Of a stretch of 64,000 nt of DNA, positions 46,408-57,727 are shown one piece after another (position 1 is the first letter of the stretch; each line of letters starts with the position of its first letter). Both the position numbers and the translations under genes were made by a program. Source of the stretch: Calliopum simillimum (Eukaryota > Arthropoda > Insecta > Diptera > Lauxaniidae); assembly GCA_951812925.1 (NCBI GenBank), contig OX638371.1, positions 33,950,101-34,014,100 on the forward strand, read 5' to 3'. The notes under the pieces were generated by a model. The model worked only from the letters and a program-made list of their open reading frames with translations. It did no database searches and had not been told where the DNA came from.

Positions 46408-46419
46408 CGTTGGGCGCCA
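46408..46419 (-). promoter_or_regulatory. tRNA-Lys primer-binding site, element B
   Basis: Minus strand TGGCGCCCAACG directly adjoining the 5' LTR (sharing one base with its AACT end). Confidence 0.85.
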
Positions 46420-46663
46420 GTTAATAAGATGGTATTTGTTTTAGTTGAATTTATAAATTTTTGTTTTTTATTTTTTGAAAATTTATTTTTTTTATTTTAT
46501 TTTTGAGATCAATCTCAATCAATATCAATTTTTAAACTGATTTTTTTTATATGAAAAGTTATTTTTTTAAATACAAATAACTAAGTATTATTTTATTTTA
46601 TTTTAAAGTTATTTTTGTTAAGTAGTTTTATTAGTTCTATTTGTAATTGTTTACTGTAAAACT
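46419..46663 (-). repeat. 5' LTR of element B
   Basis: 245 bp, homologous to 41153-41428 with indels; starts agttaata and ends gtaaaact on the plus strand. Confidence 0.9.
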
Positions 46664-47685
46664 TGTACAATTATTATGTGGAGGAAACATCTAAGCCACT
46701 TAAAATTAATTTGTATAGAAAAACTTTTAACAGAAGGTTTAATTTTGGTTACCGATAAAGGATTTATGTATATATTGCCACAACATGCACATGGCAGAAA
46801 AACGAATGGCTCCAATACGGATATCAAACATTGTATAGTTTGCTTTACTTTGTAAAATGTTTTTAACGTTCCAAAAATAAATTTCTTGATATTTTTTTAT
46901 AAAAGAAAGCTTAATGTATACAACTTGACTGCAACGGAAATCATTCCTGAAAAAAGAAAAGATAACGTACTGCGTAATATGGATCTAAGCTGAAACGGAA
47001 AGAAGAGGAAACGATTTAGCTATAGCTTTAATGCAACTTCTGAGTCAAATTTTCATAGATAATCCCAATTTGAGTAAAATTACTTTCTGGAGTGATAGCT
47101 GTGTACCACAAAATAAAAATAATGCCTACAGCTTTAACATTTTTTTTACAAAGTTCTACTGGAGTCACAGAATTGATTCAGCAGATCTCTATACCCGTCA
47201 ACTCACTTCTACAACAAGTTGACTGTGTCCACTCTGTGATAGAAAGGCAACTAAAAAATTTAGGTATACACAGTCCGTTTCATTTGTTAAAATTGTTGCT
47301 TGATATAAATTCTAAAAAAACAACTCCTTAAATTTTTCAATTGGATCCAAAAAATTGTGCATCATATGTTGTACATACGACAAAATTAAACTATATTGAA
47401 GTTCCATTTGCATAAATTAAGACTATACTTAATAAATCCGAACCTTTTTCAAATGAATACAAGGATTCATTTTCAAATTTAACTTTTAATACAGTTAATA
47501 TTAAAAAAATGCAAAAAAAAAATGATTTGAGTACAACTTCCAATTTATTTCTATGCAAACCACCAGTTATGCATGAGCGGTCAGCTTTGTCTAGTGAAAA
47601 AAAAGGATCTAAAATCAATCATACCATTCCTTCTTCCAACTGATCTAAATTATTTTAAAGAAATATAAAAATTGATTAATATTTT

Positions 47686-48562
47686 TATACCCTACACCCA
47701 GGGTATATTCGCTTTGTCCTTCCGTTTGTTACGCAGAGAAGGAGGCGTGGCAGATATAGAAAAGTATATATATTCTTGATCAGCGTCACCTCCTGAGTCG
47801 ATATATCCATGTCCGTCTGTCTGGCTGTGTGTGGAAATACATTTTTTGGAAAAACTAAGCAAGATAGTTCAATGACATTTGGGTCACAGCCTCCGTCGTC
47901 AAAGATAGCTCGGTGGTTGAAAATGAGCGAAATCGGTCAACGGACACGCCTACCACCCATACAAAAAATATCTTCAAAATGCAACTTTTGGAGTATTTTT
48001 CACGATAATGCAACCAAAATACACGTAAATACTAAAAATTGTAAGCGCAAGCTCTAAAAAAAAACTGGGCGAATTCGGACAAGAGGGCGTGGCACCTCTC
48101 ATATAAGCAAAAGCTTCAAAACGCTGTATTGAAAGCGTTTTTTGAGATAATCAAACTAAATTTCACTCAAACTTTAAGAACTACAAATGCAAGCTTTAAG
48201 CAAAAACTAGATAAAATCAGATAAGAGGGCGTGGCTCCTCCCATATAAGCAAAAGCTTCAAAACGCTATACTGAAAGCGTTTTTTGAGATAATCCAACTT
48301 AATTTCACACAAATAATAAGAACTATAAATGCACGCTCTGAGCTAAGGCTAGACGAACTCGGAAAAGAGGGCGGGGCACCTGCCATATAAGCAAAAGCTT
48401 CAAAATGCTATGCTGAAAACGTTTTTTGAGATAAACCAACCAAATTTCACCCAGACACTGAGAACACCGTGGCGTGGCACCTCCCATATCAGCAAAAATT
48501 TCAAAATACTGCAGTGTAGGGTATTTAATGTTTGGCCAGGCCAAAAGTTACACCCTTACTAG
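47686..48562 (+). mobile_element. HINE copy F, full length
   Basis: 877 bp: head TATACCCTACACCCAGGGTATA, 'gtccgtctgtctgg', 141-143 bp units anchored at about 48086, 48227 and 48370 with a short final unit at 48471, tail gtgtagggtat, ttggccaggccaa and CTAG at 48559-48562. Confidence 0.85.
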
Positions 48563-48682
48563 TTTTAATTCATTTGCCCTATTTACACTGCTATGTATTG
48601 TATGTTTAGTTAAAAAACTAACGTTCTTATAGTCATAGTTTCTGAAGGACAGTTTGCTCGATATGCATGAAAAAACAGTTTT

Positions 48683-48960
48683 TCATATATTTGTATTGTA
48701 TGGAGCAAAGTCCACTTGACTTTTCTGATAAGACATCAAATATCTCGAAAAGTACTTTAGTCCCATTTTTTTAATTTTGCGCTGAGTTAGCCAATTCATC
48801 AACAAATTTTTTTGTTTAAATTTTGATGGTACTTTTTCGAACCAATTTTGTTTTTTTTTAAGTTCTAACTTTCTTTTTCGATTTTCTCGAATTACACTAA
48901 CATGTGTATAGGGCAAAAGAGAATTGAGTCGACGATATGTCCTGGTCCAGTTGACGTGAA
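48683..48960 (-). pseudogene. Short coding fragment resembling the 40.6-kb TE N-terminus
   Basis: The minus strand reads TRTYRRLNSLLPYTHVSVIR and then a Lys-rich stretch. The 40.6-kb pseudogene has STYRRLSSLLPHRHF, and the DNA agrees over 'gacatatcgtcg..t..attctcttttgccc'. After that the two diverge. It is probably the truncated start of a related element in opposite orientation. Confidence 0.5.
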
Positions 48961-49940
48961 ACGTCCCATATGTATTTTGTAACTCTGGGGAAAAAGGCTA
49001 AATTTTTTGGGAATAAAATTCTCCGTGTAATTGCTGATTTAAAATTTCTGTAGTTTCTATAGTTGTTGCTGTAATGGTGCTGGTGCTGTTATTATTAATA
49101 ACGTTTGAGTTTGTAATTTGACTTCAAGTCTTCTGACTTTGGTCACAAGGCAACATTTATTTATTATTGTTGTTGTTGTTGTTTTTAGTCAGGGCTGGTT
49201 GGTCGGTCGCATGATTGCGCAGTACAAAATTTCTTGATTAAACTGCGCGCCAAGCTGCCTGTGCTGAGCGCGCTCTAAACGCGTCGTGTCGCACCAAACA
49301 GGCAACAGTAGATTCATAACAATTTTGTTGTTTCGGTCGGTTTGGATTTCGGAAAATTAATGGATTCCCATGCGATTTTGCATGTTTTGCTATTTGCCAG
49401 AAATTCGTCGTTCAATCGCGCGTCTGCTTACAATGGTCGCATGAACAACAACAGCAACAACAACAACATTATAAACGACAACACGAATTTTCCGCTGATT
49501 ATGCAATCGCAACCAACTTTGCTTGGTTTTTTTTTTTCTTGCGGCATCTGTGTTGCATGGCAAATTCTTCTTCTTCCTTTGACTTCTTTTTTTATTCCGT
49601 TCATTCGCTTTCAACACGAAGATGACGTTTCCATTTGTGATTACATCATGAGTTTTTTGCATAATAAGTTTTTATTCAATATTTTAGTTTTATATTAAAT
49701 TTTAACTAAAGATTTATAATTAGTACGAAATTTGCGTGATATCTAACTTCATTCTTCAGTGAGCTATCCAATTATTTATGTATATGGCCTTATATGTACA
49801 TTATACATAACTATCTTATGTAATATGGCAAACTCCGAAAATGTGAACTGAAACAGTTTCCTTTTGATGTGGATAACAAGCACACAAACTTTAATCCGTT
49901 TTTCCGTATTACAGTAACTAATTTATCGCTTTTTTTGTCA
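48961..49940. other. No gene recognised; CAA/TTG microsatellites
   Basis: (TTG)n at 49165-49185 and (CAA/CAG)n at 49445-49470, with a GC-rich patch around 49240-49300. The short ORFs translate the microsatellites. If the exon at 49942 is real, upstream exons may lie here, but none could be picked. Confidence 0.4.
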
Positions 49941-49941
49941 G

Positions 49942-50272
49942 AAATAATAAGAGTGGCAAGCTGTTGACAGATTTGAAAACAATATTTGCTGTTTTGTGTG
50001 CTGTCGAATATTTTATTAAAATGTAAGTAATTAGCGATTTGTTTCAATTCCAAATTCAAATCCGTAATTTCTCTTGATGCTACATTTGATTTTGCTTTAG
50101 ATATGGACGGTTTGAAAAAGTGAAGCCAAGAAGAAGTTTGCCGAAAATACAATTGGATTCTAAGCACCACCTTAATAATGTGGAAAAAACTATTGTCTGT
50201 TTATGTGGAGTGGAAGCTGACGACAATTTTATTTTATCATCAACAAGGAAAAGAGCTACAACACCATTCTAG
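49942..50272 (+). CDS. Putative last two exons of a spliced gene, unknown function
   Basis: Exon 49942-50022 follows a strong acceptor (ctaat branch-like, ctttttttgtcag) and ends at GTAAGT. The intron 50023-50100 is 78 bp and ends tttgctttag. Exon 50101-50272 keeps phase and ends TAG. The product segment is KSGKLLTDLKTIFAVLCAVE, YFIKIYGRFEKVKPRRSLPK, ..., CLCGVEADDNFILSS, KRATTPF. A phase-compatible intron between two open exons is unlikely by chance, but it may belong to a TE gene. A Transib sits 55 bp downstream of the stop, so the 3' UTR may be displaced. Confidence 0.45.
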
Positions 50273-50327
50273 TCAACTAAAAAAAAGAAAAAGAAACTTC
50301 AATTCTCTTAACCTTTTCGACCCGGCT

Positions 50328-51375
50328 CACAGTGCTGTCACCCCATACAAATGAACGGCATTTTTACAGTTTTGGTCCGATTATTACGAAATTTACCATA
50401 CTAATGTATTTTTTCAATCTATTTTCAAAAATGCAATTAATTTTTATCTGCAACAAACCAAAAAAAAGTTATTTAAGTAAATAAAACAATGGAAGTTGGC
50501 AGCATAAAATGTTTGTGCATACTTGTAGGCTTTATGAAAAACTACGTACATTAGAATAAATAAATAATAAATAATTGAATAAATAAATCTTTACACTTTC
50601 TTATTAACTGATAAACTGATTCACTTTTTGTAGCGCTAGGCGCTGATAGCTAAAAATCAAAAATATCTTTTAATTTCATATTTATATTTGCACGCAACGA
50701 CACACAATAAACAATTATCAGTAACGTCAAGCAAATTAAGTTATAGCATGTAAAAGTATGCTACAAAAAAATTCACAAATTTAAAAAAATTTGAAAAATA
50801 TTGCATACCCTTAGAAATGTAAATGCCACAAAATCACTGGTTTTTATGTAAAAACGGTATATTCAGATTGATATATAAAGCAAACGGGGAAAAACGGGGT
50901 TGTGAATTTTCTCTATCTTAAAATATCATGCCTGTTCTATCTTTACGTTTTTGGGCAATGCCCGCAAGTCCCGTCTTTTTCTTTTCTACTCTAAAGAAAT
51001 TTTGCATTTTCCGGTTTTTAATGTTTGAAAATTCTTAATAACTTTAATTTGGCTCAATAAATTTTCATAAAAACAAATATTAAAAATAAATTAGTATGTT
51101 GTCTTCTGTTTGCTTTTTATTTTATAAGAATTGCTTCTGTGGCTTAGGAGCAGTAATTATTTCTAAAAAGTGCTGCGATTAGGAAATTTTCGTAATTGAT
51201 TTTTTTTTCGAAAAAAAGTTTGACTTTAAATAGCTGTAAAACTTACAAATCAAACTTGTTTTCAAAAATATTGGAGGAATTTCTTAATTGGACTATTTGC
51301 AGTAGGATGACATTAAAAAAAATTTAAATTTACACAAAAATTTTTTACGCAAATGCCTTCTATCGCAGCACTGTG
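50328..51375. mobile_element. Transib-type non-autonomous element 3
   Basis: Both ends read CACAGTGCTG inward. Flanked by the perfect 5-bp duplication CGGCT (50323-50327, 51376-51380). 1,048 bp, AT-rich and non-coding. Confidence 0.82.
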
Positions 51376-51939
51376 CGGCTGAGACAATATATCCAAAAAA
51401 AAAATTTTGATTATTAAATTTTGATTTTCAATTTTTCTCTTTAAAACTCAATTTTAATTATATCGATATCTCCTTTTTCCTTCAAAATATCACTAACTGA
51501 AATATTGATAAACGTGCTTGTTAACTTTTTGGGATATATCTCCGAGAAAAAAAATATCGGAATAATTCAAATTACGTCTTGAAGAGAAAGGCTACAGTTT
51601 TCAAATACGTATACATTAGGGATTTCAGTCTCGGGATCCCGTGATTCGAGCCTTTTTGCAGTCCCGAAAATCCCGGGATTAGTGCTACCAATCCCGGGAT
51701 TTCTTTTGTAAGGTTTTTTGTTTTTAATAACAGAAAAATCGCATTTAGTAGAGATAAAACGTATTCTCTCTAGATTCGAAACTGAAACTTCTTGCGTAAT
51801 TGAATACAATAGCCATACAGTTAAAGTAAACGCGGCAAAAAACTTGAAAGAAAAATTAAATCTAGTTTTGAAAATTTGTTTTCTAGAAAGTCTTATATTG
51901 TAATTTATCCGACGTTTTAATGAAAGACATTGATATATT

Positions 51940-52110
51940 TTGTAATAGTGGTGATAGGGGTTATTTCTTCCAGAAAACTTTCGATTATCTTTCTTTAATT
52001 CAACCAACAAGTGTTGAATCAGAAAGATGCTTTTCGTGCACAGGTTATACAGTGACTCACAGCTTATTTCGTGCAGTAATATTTTTTAACTTTAAAACGC
52101 TTCATCTTTA
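51940..52110 (+). pseudogene. hAT transposase dimerisation domain remnant
   Basis: DYLSLIQPTSVESERCFSCT matches the hAT C-terminal signature (PTSSVESERxFS). The 19-bp block 'cacagcttatttcgtgcag' is repeated at 52058 and ~52252. The rest of the transposase is missing. Confidence 0.75.
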
Positions 52111-52624
52111 AAACAAATACATATATTAACAAATTTTGAACGCAGACTAAGACGGGCAGATCTATTGTTCATAATGAGTAAAAGAAAATTCACAAAAATT
52201 GATTCAGATACGCTCAAGGCGGAAAAAATCTATTGAGTTGGAGAGATTCATGTCACAGCTTATTTCGTGCAGATGCTTATTTTCCCTCCGAGGCCAGCGT
52301 TTCGCGTTATTTAACGGGAATTTCCTATTTTATGTTCTCTATGTTGTATACGCAAGCAGATAAAGCCAATTTTTAGTTTGATCTTGTACATGTGGGGGTA
52401 AAAATGTGCATTTTGCAGAAATGGGAGTCCCGCCTACAATGCAAAGCACAATTGGAAGCTTTGTTTACTTAAATCGGGTCCAAAATAAGGGCTAAAGTTC
52501 GTAAAACAAAATTTTAGTCTCGCTGATGATTCATTTATTGTCCACAAAATAAATACATTCCCACATTATCGGCTCCAAAAACCATCAAGGACATACATCA
52601 AGAACTACGTAACTCGTACAGTGC

Positions 52625-52955
52625 GAAAACTGGCGGCGGCGTGTCCCGAGACCACAACTTCAAAGCCCAAGTAGTCCCTCATAAGCAAAAAAAAAAATCC
52701 AAAAAAGTCTACTTGCTTTTCCGATTTAGCTCAGTATTACATTTCCACCATACGTATGCCATGTCATCAGGTTCAAATACGTTAAACTTAGACTCATCCA
52801 TGATTATGATGCTGTTTTAGAAGTCCTAATCTTTGCTGGCGTGCTTATACTGAGCTCGATGTCAAAGAGAATGTAAGCTATGCTGACTTTTTTTGCTTAT
52901 GAAGGGCTACTTAGGCTTGGTGCACGAAGTGGACAGTTTTCGCACTTTGCGGCTT
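52625..52955 (-). pseudogene. Tc1-type transposase fragment
   Basis: Minus strand 52720-52830 reads NSIIIMDESKFNVFEPDD and then VWWKC, the second catalytic Asp region of Tc1-like transposases. It is preceded by KHASKD in frame with one stop. Flanking arms 'cagtgcgaaaactg' ... 'cagttttcgcac' form an inverted repeat. First and third acidic residues are not covered. Confidence 0.65.
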
Positions 52956-53967
52956 GCTAAGTTCGTGCTGCATGCTTGTGACTATTTTTGATGCAGCGCT
53001 GAATCTCCTTTTTCCATAAATTTTTCTAATCCTAAAATGTCAGCTGTCAAATAATTTTTTGGTTCATAACACTTCACCGCAATCTGGCGTGAACTATGGG
53101 ACGCCTTTATATCTCTGAAACAAGAAATTATAGAGACATGTCGATTATACCAATATAAGCGTATTTAAATTTTATATTTAGGACTTAAATCCTGGAGAAT
53201 TGTCTTAACTCGACTTAGGTTGTTTTGTCAAAAGTCCACAGATATGTAATAAATTTAGATCTAAATTGGATGATAAAACAATTAATGCTTTAATTTTCCT
53301 AAATCATATTTTAATAATAATACAACTGATTAAAAGAAAAGTTAATTCTTTCAAGTCCAATACTTGTTAAAACTTTGATCTCACTATTTTATATAATTAA
53401 ATATGTATGATATTTTATATATGTATTTAACTAAGCATAGGTACAATGCTGCAATATACCATTATGTTTGTTTTTGAAGTAGATAAGTATTTATGAATTT
53501 TTGTTTTTTAAAAAGGCTTGAATTGCTTGATAAAATTACCTGTTTTAAGAAATTTTTCTTTAATATTTTTGACACTTTTTAAATAAAATATCTTTGTAGG
53601 GGTGTAGTAGGGATATATTAGACAAAATCTTAGGAATTTTTAATACTAAATTCTGCTTATTTAGGAAGAAAAAAAAATTTATACAAATCCCGAAACATCC
53701 CGGGATCCCGGGATTCAAAAATTTCTGATCCCGAAATCCCGGGATCGCAAAAAGTCCAAAAATTGGAATCCCTAGTATACATACATACATAGATAAAAAT
53801 TTCCTAGTCTTGTATATCGCTTCAAAAATACCGAAAAACTGTGTTTTTGACACTTTTAAGTTAGTACATCTCAAAAACCAAACGAGATACAGCAATTTTG
53901 AGACCGGATTCGGAATAAACATCGACAATGGCTATTTTAGTTTTTGCTCGATTTACTTATTCTTTTA

Positions 53968-55345
53968 CTTTACAGCCATTCCATGCCTAGCGTTATAAGA
54001 TCTGCCACAACCCTTCGGATTTCGCTGAAATTTGGTTCATGGTTTCATTTCATGCCTAATCTTTAAGAAATGGCAAACAAAAATTTGCGATTTTTTTGTG
54101 GCTTGTGGAGGGAAAAATCGGTAAATTTTGAAAAACTCTCCTCAAATAACACAGGATTTCAAAAAAAAAAAATTTCATGGCATTTTGACCAGACTATATG
54201 TTTCCTAGAGACTTTGACGTCCTGAATCCGAATCCCGGGTCCGTTTCTTTCCAGAACGTCTGAGAAAAAATATTTCAAGGTCATGTGTCGTTTAGTGATA
54301 AATTCGTTAAAATTCTGAAACTAATATTTTATCATTGAGTTTTTAGTCCTTTAAAAGAATATGTGATCAAAAAGGGTATCTCGGACCTAGTTTCGGAGGT
54401 ATAGACATCGAAAGATCCGGATATATCTTCTATTAAAACCGCTATAAGTTGGGAACCCCTGGATGAATTTGAAAAATATTGGTGTCATATGAAAGGTATT
54501 TTGACAGCCTATAAAAATATTGTGAGCTTATTTTCAATTGGATTCATAGTTTTCGAGATCTGAGCTTTTTGAAATTTTGTGAAATTTTTCAACTACATCA
54601 ACAAATAAATCAACAACAACAAAAACAACAACAATAACAACAAAATACCTTTCATATGACAACAATATTTTCCAAATCCATACAGGGGTTCCCAACTTAT
54701 AGCGGTTTTCATAGAAGATATATATTCTGATTTTCCGATGGCTATATCTCCGAAACTATGTCCGAGATACCCCTTTTGATCACATATTCTTTTTAAGACC
54801 TAAGAGCTCAATGATCAAAAAATTAGTTTCAGAATTTTAGCGAATTTATCACTAAACGACACATGAACCCCATTTTGACCTCCATATGACCTTGAAATCT
54901 TTTTTCTCAGACGTTCTGGAAAAAAACGGACCCGGGATTCGAATTCAGGACGTCAAAGTCCCTAAGAAACACATAGTCTGGTCAAAACGACATGACATTT
55001 TTTTTTTTTTGTAAACCTGTGTAATTGTCAATAACTTGGACATTTCCTATTAAATTAGGCTATAAGCTCAAAATTAAATTTTTCGTTTTTGATAAAAAGT
55101 ACTAATTTTACTACTATTTTAGTACTAAACAACAAAAAACGTTGCCAGGTATACCTTTTGTGCCTTCCAAAATACATTTTTTGGAAAAAAAAAAAATATA
55201 ATCTTTCATAAAAAAAGTAGGGAAAATTGGTATGTCTCAAGGCTTAGAAGTTATGATTTTTTGAAAATTTGAAAGAAGTCCCGACCACAAAATGGCGCAT
55301 AACTGGAACATTTCTTCAACCATTTTCATGTTTGGACCATTTTTA
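53968..55345. repeat. Long inverted repeat (fold-back), ~370-bp arms
   Basis: The left arm, about 54150-54512 ('attttgaccagac...ggacccggg...gtcatatgaaaggtatttt'), is mirrored by about 54645-55022. The ~130-bp centre holds (CAA)n. Outer flanks share blocks with 6433-6760. Arms are ~85% alike by eye. Confidence 0.75.
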
Positions 55346-55477
55346 GGAATTTCATGAATTTCGGTCTTACTCATTTTAGTGCAGATATTATTTATAATCA
55401 AATTATAATTACTTAAATATTAAAACAATTAATATTAATAATTCATGCACATATATTTTATATTTTGATTTTACATA

Positions 55478-56186
55478 TCGATACCTTAGAGCGCTATAGT
55501 CCTATCTCCATTTTTCCAATTGTTGGGAAATGCAAAAAGAAGATTTCAAACAGTGGTTATTTAGGATTGGCTGCTATTTTGATATAACGATATATGCAAT
55601 ATTTTTACCTATAGTATATTTTAACATAATTTAATGTCTTTAAACAATTTTATTAATTTCTAACGAAATCCCAGCCAATTTATAGTATGTCATTACTTTT
55701 GCCTTTATATAGAATTCCACTACTATTGGAAAAAACGACGTATTTACTACATTTTTTGAATTTTTTCCACTAAAATGTCGTAAAATGTCATGAAACGCGT
55801 GGAAAACACGAAAAAACGATTTTTTTTTTTTTATTTTGAATTTTTGGTTCCGACAAACAAGAGTGGAGCCTTGGGTGTAACCAAATTTGTTCACTAAAAT
55901 GTCGCAAAAAGTCATGAAACGCAAAGAAAACGCGAAAAACGAAGAATTTTTTTTGTAAAAATGTGACTTATTTGAATATTCAGTGGAGACAGGACAGTAG
56001 CGCTCTTGAAAAAATTACAATTTGGAGATAGGATTTTTTTTAATTTTCGAATATTTGGGTGTTTTAGTGGTATTTTGATATCACACAGTTTTCCACACGG
56101 TAAAGTAGCCCACAATGTTACCATAACTGCAAAAATCTCAAAATCGCAAAAAGTGGAGATAGGACTATAGAGCTCTAAGGTATCGA
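55478..56186. mobile_element. TA-flanked MITE with TCGATAC ends (i)
   Basis: TIR TCGATACCTTAGAGCGCTAT over ~35 bp; TA duplications at 55476-55477 and 56187-56188. 709 bp. The interior has a repeated block 'aaaatgtcg.aaaa.gtcatgaaacgc'. Confidence 0.8.
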
Positions 56187-56323
56187 TATATTCAATTGAA
56201 AAATCTTATTCATAATAATCGATTCAAATTATTTGAAAACTTCAATATCAATTGTATAAAATTTAAAAATATTTTTGAATTGAATTAAAAACAAAGTAAA
56301 TTAAATTAAAGTATTAGTATTAC

Positions 56324-57056
56324 ATACCTTCCCCTTCTAAAAAAAAAAAAAAAAAATTTAATGTTAAATAAGAATAAAACAAAAGATCCAGTTTTGAAAA
56401 TCTTAGCTAAATAATATTAAAAGTTACGTGTTTTTTTGATTTTAGTGGGTTAGTGTTATAAGTTTCTGATGTACTTAAGTATGCTGGTTTAACTAGATCA
56501 ATTGATACTGAACGAGTTGAATTGCCAGATTGAATTTTGAATACTTTATCGGTTCTTGAAATAACTTTAAAAGGGCCTTCATAAGGCGCTTCAAGACCAG
56601 ATGGTCTTATTATTTTTACAAAAACGTATTCACATGTTTTCAAAGTTTTGGGAACATATTCCCTAAAATTATTTGTATGATGATTAAGTATACTTCTTGT
56701 CTCTGCAAAATGTTCTTTTATTGAGCGAAGAGTTTCATCAGAGGGTTGTGTTAGAATTATTTGGAACTATAATTTCACCTGGAATTCGAAGTTGTTGACC
56801 ATAGACTAGATCTGCAGGACTGCATTGCAAATCTTCTTTGACAGCGATTCGAATTTCGAGTAAAATGCTTGATAGTTTTGTAGTCCAGTTAACTGGATCT
56901 TTACAAGCTATTAATGAACTCTTAAGTTGTCTATGGAATCTCTCTACCATTCCATTTGCTTGTGGATGATAAGGAGATGTATGGATTTTATGCGAACCTA
57001 GTAGTTTAGTTAATTCAGAAAATAAATAAGACGAAAATTGTCTTATGTACTATCCT
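56324..57056 (-). pseudogene. Gypsy integrase C-terminus, polypurine tract and LTR start
   Basis: The minus strand reads FSELTKLLGSHKIHTSPYHP, QANGMVERFHRQLKSSLIAC, DLVYGQQLRIPGE; after a frame change (56407-56643) it reads TCEYVFVKI, YEGPFKVISRTDKVFKI and VSIDLVKPAYL. GMVER supplies the integrase catalytic Glu. TTAGAAGGGGAAGG (56340-56327) is a polypurine tract, and TGTAATAC at 56324 starts the 3' LTR. The 5' portion is cut off at the MITE at 57062. Confidence 0.8.
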
Positions 57057-57061
57057 TTATA

Positions 57062-57725
57062 TCGATACATCCAACGTAAAAGTTTGTAACTCAAGTTACC
57101 AAATTTTTACGGGACAACGATTTTCGAAATCTGCGTATTAGACTCTATCGTGTGTCAAATTTTGGTATCTCTAGCTTGAAATTTGAAGGGCTGGGAGGAA
57201 TGTTTTAAGTTACAACCTAAGTATATTTTATTGAGGTCTCCATGCAAAAACTTGGCAACTTAAGTTGTTAACTTATACACGGGACAAAAATAACAAATTG
57301 CGTTGGTAACTTAACTTACAAAGTTATTGGTTAATTTTTCTTTAAAAATCAGTGGCTGTAAGTCCTACATACCAACGTAATGTCCGTAAAATATTTTTTA
57401 ATGGCAGTTGGCAAGTTAAGTTACCAACTTTTCTCATGGAACATTTGGTTGCTGGAAAGGAACATTAGTTGGTAACAAGAGTTACATTTCATACGTATTA
57501 ATTTTTGTCCAAACTATAAGTTGAAACTGTTAATATCTCTGTAAATCAATTTGGAATATAGACAACGATTTAATAGTCGAAAAACCTTTAATTTGTCTAC
57601 AGATCTCAAAAGATTTTATTCAATTTTTGTTTTCGGTTTTCTTGTTTTAACGAAAACAATACAAAAATGAACATTACTTAAAACTACTATTTTCGAGTTA
57701 CCAACTTTTACGTTGGACGTATCGA
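57062..57725. mobile_element. TA-flanked MITE with TCGATAC ends (ii)
   Basis: TIR TCGATACRTCCAACGTAAAAGTT over ~30 bp; TA duplications at 57060-57061 and 57726-57727. The interior contains at least five copies of a palindromic motif related to GTTACCAACTT/AAGTTGGTAAC. Shares its terminal heptamer with the MITE at 55478. Confidence 0.8.
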
Positions 57726-57727
57726 TA

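Larger units (their letters stand above)
41153..46663 (-). mobile_element. Ty3/Gypsy LTR retrotransposon B, complete but decayed
   Basis: Ends AGTT...AACT, flanked by the 4-bp duplication TGTA (41149-41152, 46664-46667). The minus-strand order is 5' LTR, primer site, gag, protease, RT, RNase H, integrase, polypurine tract, 3' LTR. Frameshifts and a stop break pol, and the LTRs differ by several indels, so it is much older than element A. No env frame. Confidence 0.93.
40544..47335 (+). pseudogene. Second transposase-like TE gene, split by Gypsy element B
   Basis: 40544-40858 reads MEKLMKPACDESYRLKILNE and FWSLSDNEKNQFYQKSV. In shifted frames it continues with TRRVCRTFFVNTLGIHQKRV, then YSHYCRATSERQYSP and LSLSKM at the insertion point. 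After the LTR element (46668 on) the frame continues YNYYVEETSKPLKINLYRK, and the TGTA duplication counted once restores phase. Later come ITFWSDSCVPQNKNN (47080-47120) and VDCVHSVIERQLKN (47218-47262), the DDE-like core of a widespread insect TE protein family. Several frameshifts and the insertion inactivate it. Confidence 0.75.
51617..53774. mobile_element. hAT element, decayed
   Basis: The ends TAGGGATT are flanked by the perfect 8-bp duplication GTATACAT (51609-51616, 53775-53782). Both subterminal regions carry clustered ATCCCGGGAT-type motifs, as expected of hAT transposase-binding arrays. It contains an hAT dimerisation-domain remnant and a Tc1 fragment. Confidence 0.88.
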
